From contig JAAFHJ010000198.1 in NCBI GenBank assembly GCA_013298325.1, positions 1 to 8,210 on the forward strand: a stretch of DNA of 8,210 nt. Direction: 5' to 3'. Below, in pieces: positions 4,180 to 8,210 of the stretch (the first letter of the stretch is position 1; every line of letters begins with the position of its first letter). The translations under genes and the position numbers were made by a program. Under the pieces are notes generated by a model. It was given only the letters and a program-made list of their open reading frames with translations, was not told the origin of the DNA and did not search any database. The DNA comes from Myxococcales bacterium. GTDB taxonomy: Bacteria > Myxococcota_A > Polyangia > Polyangiales > Polyangiaceae.

Positions 4180-5490
4180 TTACGGGCGGCCGACCGACAC
4201 CGTCGGCCGCGTCGTCGACGCCTTTGACGTTTCTGGCGTCGGCGTTCTGGTGCGCGAACTTGACCTTGAACTCGAGCTCGAACTCGAGGATGAACTGGAA
4301 CTCGCAGCACTTTTCGTGGTCGTCGGGCGCGAAACGGAACTCATTGCAGCGCTACTCGAACTCGCCGCGGAAGGCCCCTCCCAGGAGCGGGTATTCGACG
4401 ACCAGGACGACGATCCTCCGGCGGGACGCGCCTCTTCGACGGCCCCCCCGCCGGCCGAACGCACGTCGAGGGCCGCTGCCGACGGCGCGAAGAGATTCGG
4501 CAGAAAACGACCCTGTGGAGGATTGATAAGCAAATACGGGAGAATGAGTGAAGGGCGGAGGTCTTCCTCCACGACCACCACAAGCTTCTTCTTCTTCGCG
4601 GCGTCGTTCGTTGCCTCGCTACCCGAGTCTGAGCGCGACGGGTTCGTCTCCGCCCGGCGAGACGCCGGATCGGAGAACACGTTCGGAGCCGGCAGCGTCG
4701 GGCCGGTTGCTGCGAAGGCAGCAAGCGCCAACTTGGCGGTACCGACGTCGCTCCGGCCAGGCCCACGACGCGAGATGACCGATTTGCGGTTTCCGGTCGC
4801 TTTTGCGTCCGAGTCCCGTTGGGGGCGCTGGACTTCGCGGGTCACCGTGGCGACACGCTCGTATTCCGGGGAACCTGCACCGATGCAATCGTCGCCGATT
4901 GCCGGGAAATACAGGCTCGCGAGGAACGTGAAGACCCATGGAAGCCCCGAGTCGCCGCCATCGTCGACCCAGGCGGGGGGCTCCGGTGCCCATCCGACGA
5001 ACCCATTTCCGGCGCGCCAAACGACGCGCCCGTCGGTCGCTTGGGTACCTGGGACCCAGCAAAAACGCTGCTCAGCTTCGTAGTTGACCCACCAGCCGTG
5101 GTGAGTCGTCACCTCCGACCACGCGGCGGCCGGCCCCTCGTCGACGACCCAATAGGGGGAATCGGCATTGCCGGCCCCCGGTACCGATGCTTGCGTCGGT
5201 CGCTCCGTGCTCCAGTGGCCTCCGTCGACGTAGGGGCGGAAACGGCCATTTTCCGGCACGGTGGGGCAGAAGCGGACGCCCCACGACGCCTCCGGGAGCC
5301 AGGTCCCGTAGGGGGCGAGCGCCTCGTAGTAGGCTTCATAGCCCTCTTCGATTTCCCCTTTGCTGCTCGGGAACGTGAACGTCCCCGAAGGCGGCTTCGG
5401 CGGCCCGGTGAGCGGCCCCCGTGCGCAGCCGGCCAAGAGGGGGACCGCAATTGCAAATGCTCGGAATACTGAGTATTTCGTTCGGCCCAT
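4180..5490 (-). CDS. Trp/Tyr-rich surface lipoprotein with poly-serine tail (DUF6600-like)
   Basis: The predicted envelope lipoprotein has 436 residues. MGRTKYSVFRAFAIAVPLLAGC is a clear signal with lipobox LAGC and C22. Residues 58-175 hold short aromatic repeats: APYGTWLPEASWG, FRPYVDGGHW, SPYWVVDEGPAAAW, HHGWWV, FCWVPGTQ, VVWRAGNGFVGWAPEPPAW. This resembles the W.P and Y.dGhW repeats of myxobacterial proteins annotated DUF6600; the biochemical role is unknown. C75, C144 and C202 are other visible cysteines. Residues 225-436 are low-complexity: a KKKKLVVVVEEDLRPS stretch, Ser/Ala/Arg-rich linkers, twelve serines in a row (397-408), and a Thr/Pro/Ser end. The start at 5490 gives the signal peptide. 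The frame is open upstream as far as 6603, but only as antisense of the GT39 gene; ATG 5565 is possible but would bury the signal sequence. It is tail-to-tail with the ferritin-like gene and divergent from GT39. Confidence 0.8.
   Translation of the reverse strand: MGRTKYSVFRAFAIAVPLLAGCARGPLTGPPKPPSGTFTFPSSKGEIEEGYEAYYEALAPYGTWLPEASWGVRFCPTVPENGRFRPYVDGGHWSTERPTQASVPGAGNADSPYWVVDEGPAAAWSEVTTHHGWWVNYEAEQRFCWVPGTQATDGRVVWRAGNGFVGWAPEPPAWVDDGGDSGLPWVFTFLASLYFPAIGDDCIGAGSPEYERVATVTREVQRPQRDSDAKATGNRKSVISRRGPGRSDVGTAKLALAAFAATGPTLPAPNVFSDPASRRAETNPSRSDSGSEATNDAAKKKKLVVVVEEDLRPSLILPYLLINPPQGRFLPNLFAPSAAALDVRSAGGGAVEEARPAGGSSSWSSNTRSWEGPSAASSSSAAMSSVSRPTTTKSAASSSSSSSSSSSSRSSSRTRTPTPETSKASTTRPTVSVGRP
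4186..4210. terminator. 9-bp perfect hairpin just past the ferritin-like stop codon
   Basis: GCGGCCGAC (4186-4194) pairs exactly with GTCGGCCGC (4202-4210) around a 7-base loop. It starts 9 bp after the ferritin-like stop (TAG 4175-4177) and lies within the last codons of the convergent lipoprotein gene. It could stall or end transcription of the ferritin-like gene. There is no T-run, so Rho-independent termination is not supported. Confidence 0.35.
4255..4302 (-). repeat. Degenerate AGTTCN hexamer repeat coding for poly-serine
   Basis: Reading the minus strand from 4302 to 4255 there are eight 6-bp units: agttcc, agttca, tcctcg, agttcg, agctcg, agttca, aggtca, agttcg. Each unit gives two codons, nearly all serine from mixed AGY and TCN families. 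They encode residues 397-412 of the lipoprotein: twelve serines, then Arg and three serines. It looks like a partly decayed microsatellite and may vary in length between strains. Confidence 0.65.
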
Positions 5491-5646
5491 CTGCCGAGGC
5501 TCGTGCGCTCGTGCGTGACTTCCGGCAATTTCGAACCCCGAATCTCGCTTCGCCGACGTGCGCATAGCGCTCCACGGTAACGAACCTCCCCGCCGCGCGC
5601 GACCTTCCCACTCCCGATCGCACGCGTTCCGAGCTAGAGACCGGCC
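5491..5646. other. Divergent intergenic region between the lipoprotein and GT39 genes
   Basis: This 156-bp spacer must hold the promoters of both divergent genes. I see no convincing -35/-10 pair or Shine-Dalgarno sequence for either. An in-frame TAG at 5635-5637 closes the GT39 frame 9 bases before its GTG. A 12-bp perfect palindrome, CCGTGGCCACGG at 5645-5656, spans the GT39 start codon; a palindrome of this length may arise by chance. Confidence 0.4.
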
Positions 5647-8210
5647 GTGGCCACGGAAGCACCGACCAGTCCCGAATCCCCCGCCGAAATCGCTGCGGAG
5701 GGCACGCTCGCTGCCGCCGAGAGCGCGACGAGTACTCCACCGGAGCCCCCGGCCGACCCAGCTAGCGCCGGATCTCTGAAAAATCAGGGGCTTGGTGTAT
5801 CGATCGGCGCCGGGCTCCTCGCGTTCCTGCTCATGGCGCACAAAGGGCAGCTCCCCTTCGGTGTGCCGCTCGGGATGGTCCTCGTCACCGTCTGCGCGCT
5901 TGGCCTCCTCGCCGCCCTCGGCACCTTTGACGCTGCGCAAAGCGTGGAAGAAAAAGCCGAAAAGCTCGCTTCCCCCTTCGGCCCGCTCGGGCTGTTCGTT
6001 GCTGGCGGCGTCGCATTTGCCACCGCCTTGGGGCTCGCAGGATGGGGCCTCGGGCCGGGCGCCCTCTGGGCGGTCCTCGTCCCGGGGACGTTCCTCGCCT
6101 GGGTCGTCAGCTTTTTCCGCCTCGGCGTCGCGATCGGACCGTTCGCAAACGATCCCCGTGGCGGTCTCCTTCGACGTCACGGTTTCTGGGTCGTCGCGCT
6201 TGGCGGGCTCCTGTACCTCCCGGCGATGGGCCTCCAGTCGCTCTGGGATCCCTGGGAGACCCATTACGGCGAAGTTGCTCGCGAAATTCTCGCCAAGGAC
6301 GACTGGATTTCCCTGTGGTGGGCCCAGGACGGCTGGTTCTGGTCGAAGCCGATTCTGAACTTCTGGATCCAGGCGCTCGCGATGGGGAGCCTCGGCACCG
6401 GCTACCCCTCGGACATGATGCTCCAGGGGTTCCACGGCGGCATCGCCCACCCAGAATGGGTCGTCCGCGCGCCGAACGTTCTGATTTCTATCGGCGCCCT
6501 GTACGTCTCCTACAAGGCGGTCGCGAAGGTCTACGGGCCGCGGGCTGGCCTCCTTGGGGCGCTCGTTCTCACGACGATGCCCCAGTGGTACTTCATCACC
6601 CACCAGACGATGGCCGACATGCCGCTCGTCGCGCCGCTTACCGCGTGCATGGGGATGCTGCTCCTTGGGCTAAACACCGACCCGGAAAAGGTCGGCAAGA
6701 GCTACCACGTCGAGGCCTTTGGGCGCCGCATCGCCCTGCATGGCTTCCATTTGCTCTTCCTGTTTATCCTCGTCCCGTCGATCGCCGAGATCCTCTATCT
6801 TCTTTCGCGGAACCTGGAGTTCCTCGTCGGTTCGAAGGTCGGCTTTCGTCCCCATTGGGATGAATTCATGAGTGGTTCCGGTGGGAACTGCACCGTCTAC
6901 GGCAACGAGCCCTGCCACACCACCCTCCCCGCCTCGCTTCCGAAAGGGATGTCGTCCAACGCTATCGTAGGCGGTTTTCAACATCTGTTTCTCGGCTTTG
7001 AGCCGTTCATCCAGGGGTTGATGTGGGCCGGCGTTCTCGGGTTTGTTCTCTACCTGAATCGCACCGAGCGCCGCCTCCAACGGTTGTTCTACCTCGGCGC
7101 ATGGTTCTTGGCGGCCCTCGCCACGATGGGGAAGGGGCCGCTCGGCTTCGTGCTCCCGGCCGTCTGCGCGTTTGCCTACCTCGGCACGAAGCGACGTTTC
7201 GTGGAGATCACGCGCCTCGAGATCATTTCCGGCCTCGCGCTGATCGGCTGCGTGGCGCTCCCTTGGTACGTTGCGATGTACGTGCGACACGGCTCGGCAT
7301 TCACCGACCGGCTGATTTTCCACGACATGGTCAATCGTACTTTCCGCCACGTCCACGACACGAATGAAGGGGACGACACGAGCTTCCGCTTCTACATCTG
7401 GCAGCTTGGCTACGCGACGTTCCCCTGGACGGGACTCGTTCCGCTCGGCCTGATGCGTTGGATGCGTCGTGGCGACGATGCGGCGAACGGGAAGGGGGAC
7501 ACCGCCGTCTTCTTGATGATGTGGTTCGTCTTCGCGTTCGCGCTCTTCTCCTTCATGGGGACGAAATTCCACCATTATATTTTCCCTGCCGTGCCGCCTC
7601 TCGCGATGCTTACCGGAATTGTTCTTGATGAACTTCTCGGAAAGAAGAGCGAAGACGGGGAGGCTTCTGCGCAACCGTCGGTGTTTGCACGCGGCGCCCT
7701 TGCCCTTGCTGCCGCCGGGGCGATGGTCGGCGGGATTTCAGCAATGCTTCCAGGCGCTTTCCTCGGCCCGACGACGACGGTCCCACCAGCAGCCGCCTCT
7801 GCCGGAATGCGTGGCCTTGGCGGCGTTCTCGTCGCCGTCGGGTTTGTCCTCCTCGGCGCGCTCTTTTTCCTCGGTCGCGGCCCCCAGGCACCTGCCGCGG
7901 AAGAGCCGAACGCGGCAAAGCGGCATGACCGTCTCCTTACCGCCGCGGGGACGCTCGCCGGCCTCGGAGCTCTCGCGCTCGTCGGCCGTGACGTCGCCAT
8001 GGCACCCGAGGGGACCGAGCCGATGGGGGCGCTTCGCTTCCTCTGTCTGTACTCCTACCAGTACAAGCGCGCGTGGCCGGAAAGCTTGGATTTTACAGCG
8101 GCTTTGACGGCGATCTCCATCGTAGCTGTTGTTGCCGCCGTCGCACTCTCGCTCCGCTGGTTCCGGGAGCGTGCGGTCCTCTTCGTGGCCGCCGTCGGCG
8201 TCGTCGCCGC
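5647..8210 (+). CDS. GT39/ArnT-like integral membrane glycosyltransferase (3' end outside window)
   Basis: The frame is open from GTG 5647 to the right edge, 854 codons with no stop. An in-frame TAG at 5635 makes GTG 5647 the earliest start. Residues 1-45 are a disordered Ala/Pro/Glu-rich cytoplasmic leader. About four membrane segments (48-64, 73-92, 113-131, 134-156) precede the GT39-like core, which starts near 178. Core motifs: D201-P-W-E204-T-H-Y-G-E in the first outer loop (catalytic Asp/Glu loop of GT-C enzymes), K234-P235 in WSKPILNFW, HQTMADMPL at 319-327, MGKGPLG at 494-500, and KFHHYIFPAVPPL at 640-652, the H.Y..P signature of the family. C415 and C423 in an outer loop may pair. 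By family, it would move a sugar from a polyprenyl-phosphate donor to lipid or protein at the periplasmic face. Donor and acceptor are unknown. Many hydrophobic segments continue to the edge. It is divergent from the lipoprotein gene; downstream partners are not visible. Confidence 0.9.
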   Translation, partial: MATEAPTSPESPAEIAAEGTLAAAESATSTPPEPPADPASAGSLKNQGLGVSIGAGLLAFLLMAHKGQLPFGVPLGMVLVTVCALGLLAALGTFDAAQSVEEKAEKLASPFGPLGLFVAGGVAFATALGLAGWGLGPGALWAVLVPGTFLAWVVSFFRLGVAIGPFANDPRGGLLRRHGFWVVALGGLLYLPAMGLQSLWDPWETHYGEVAREILAKDDWISLWWAQDGWFWSKPILNFWIQALAMGSLGTGYPSDMMLQGFHGGIAHPEWVVRAPNVLISIGALYVSYKAVAKVYGPRAGLLGALVLTTMPQWYFITHQTMADMPLVAPLTACMGMLLLGLNTDPEKVGKSYHVEAFGRRIALHGFHLLFLFILVPSIAEILYLLSRNLEFLVGSKVGFRPHWDEFMSGSGGNCTVYGNEPCHTTLPASLPKGMSSNAIVGGFQHLFLGFEPFIQGLMWAGVLGFVLYLNRTERRLQRLFYLGAWFLAALATMGKGPLGFVLPAVCAFAYLGTKRRFVEITRLEIISGLALIGCVALPWYVAMYVRHGSAFTDRLIFHDMVNRTFRHVHDTNEGDDTSFRFYIWQLGYATFPWTGLVPLGLMRWMRRGDDAANGKGDTAVFLMMWFVFAFALFSFMGTKFHHYIFPAVPPLAMLTGIVLDELLGKKSEDGEASAQPSVFARGALALAAAGAMVGGISAMLPGAFLGPTTTVPPAAASAGMRGLGGVLVAVGFVLLGALFFLGRGPQAPAAEEPNAAKRHDRLLTAAGTLAGLGALALVGRDVAMAPEGTEPMGALRFLCLYSYQYKRAWPESLDFTAALTAISIVAVVAAVALSLRWFRERAVLFVAAVGVVA

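Noticed and set aside
4250..5083. 277-codon plus-strand frame with a Leu-Glu repeat (LELELELEDELEL)
   Set aside because: The Leu-Glu pattern is the reverse reading of the poly-serine hexamer repeat. The minus strand has a better-supported lipoprotein gene.
5645..5656. 12-bp palindrome over the GT39 start codon as an operator
   Set aside because: A perfect 12-bp palindrome is expected about twice by chance in this length, and no second copy was found.
5491..6603. Upstream extension of the lipoprotein frame to 6603 (807 codons in all)
   Set aside because: The extension is antisense to conserved GT39 motifs and is highly charged. The signal peptide and lipobox begin at 5490.
6670..7674. 334-codon minus-strand open frame opposite the GT39 gene
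   Set aside because: It is an antisense frame with His/Glu/Arg-rich composition. The plus strand is continuous and carries membrane segments and GT39 motifs.
1..8210. Mobile element, CRISPR array, toxin-antitoxin or defence island
   Set aside because: I saw no transposase, integrase, regularly spaced repeats, terminal inverted repeats, tRNA or known defence domain. Base composition looks even across the window.

Overview
The window is GC-rich, gene-dense bacterial chromosome. It most likely comes from a myxobacterium (Myxococcota, possibly a Polyangiales-type genome). The main clue is a lipoprotein with an Asp/Ala/Gly/Ser-rich linker after its lipobox, a style common in that group. GC-biased third codon positions and several starts without a Shine-Dalgarno sequence agree with this. 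The assignment is an inference. I see no tRNA, rRNA, CRISPR array, insertion sequence or phage gene.

Layout, left to right. (1) Minus strand, cut by the left edge: the N-terminal 91 codons of an unrecognised protein. It starts with GTG at 273. (2) Divergent from it on the plus strand: a PlsC-like lysophospholipid acyltransferase (389-1084) and a 98-residue protein of unknown function (1118-1414), probably one operon. The 115-bp divergent spacer holds an 8-bp direct repeat with an 11-bp period, the geometry used by OmpR/PhoB-type response regulators. (3) Minus strand: a lipase-like alpha/beta-hydrolase lipoprotein (1433-2524), convergent with the operon, stops 18 bp apart. (4) Divergent from the lipase: a TetR-family repressor (2666-3256), then a ferritin-like di-iron protein (3359-4177). 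(5) Minus strand: a 436-residue Trp/Tyr-rich lipoprotein with a poly-serine tail (4180-5490). Its stop lies 2 bp beyond the stop of the ferritin-like gene. (6) Divergent from that: a GT39/ArnT-like membrane glycosyltransferase (from 5647), cut by the right edge after 854 codons. It has an unusual N-terminal extension with about four extra membrane segments.

The best-supported local circuit is in (4). A perfect 8-7-8 palindrome lies over the predicted -10 element and just before the start of the TetR gene. A second copy, 16 of 23 positions identical with the same arm and spacer lengths, lies upstream of the ferritin-like gene. This suggests the repressor controls both itself and the di-iron protein. 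Most products act at the envelope (phospholipid acylation, two lipoproteins, a lipid-linked sugar transferase), so the region looks like ordinary envelope and stress housekeeping, not a defence or mobile island. I found no clear previously undescribed multi-gene system. The most testable new points are the TetR/di-iron regulatory pair, the response-regulator-like repeat in front of the acyltransferase, and the architecture of the GT39 protein.
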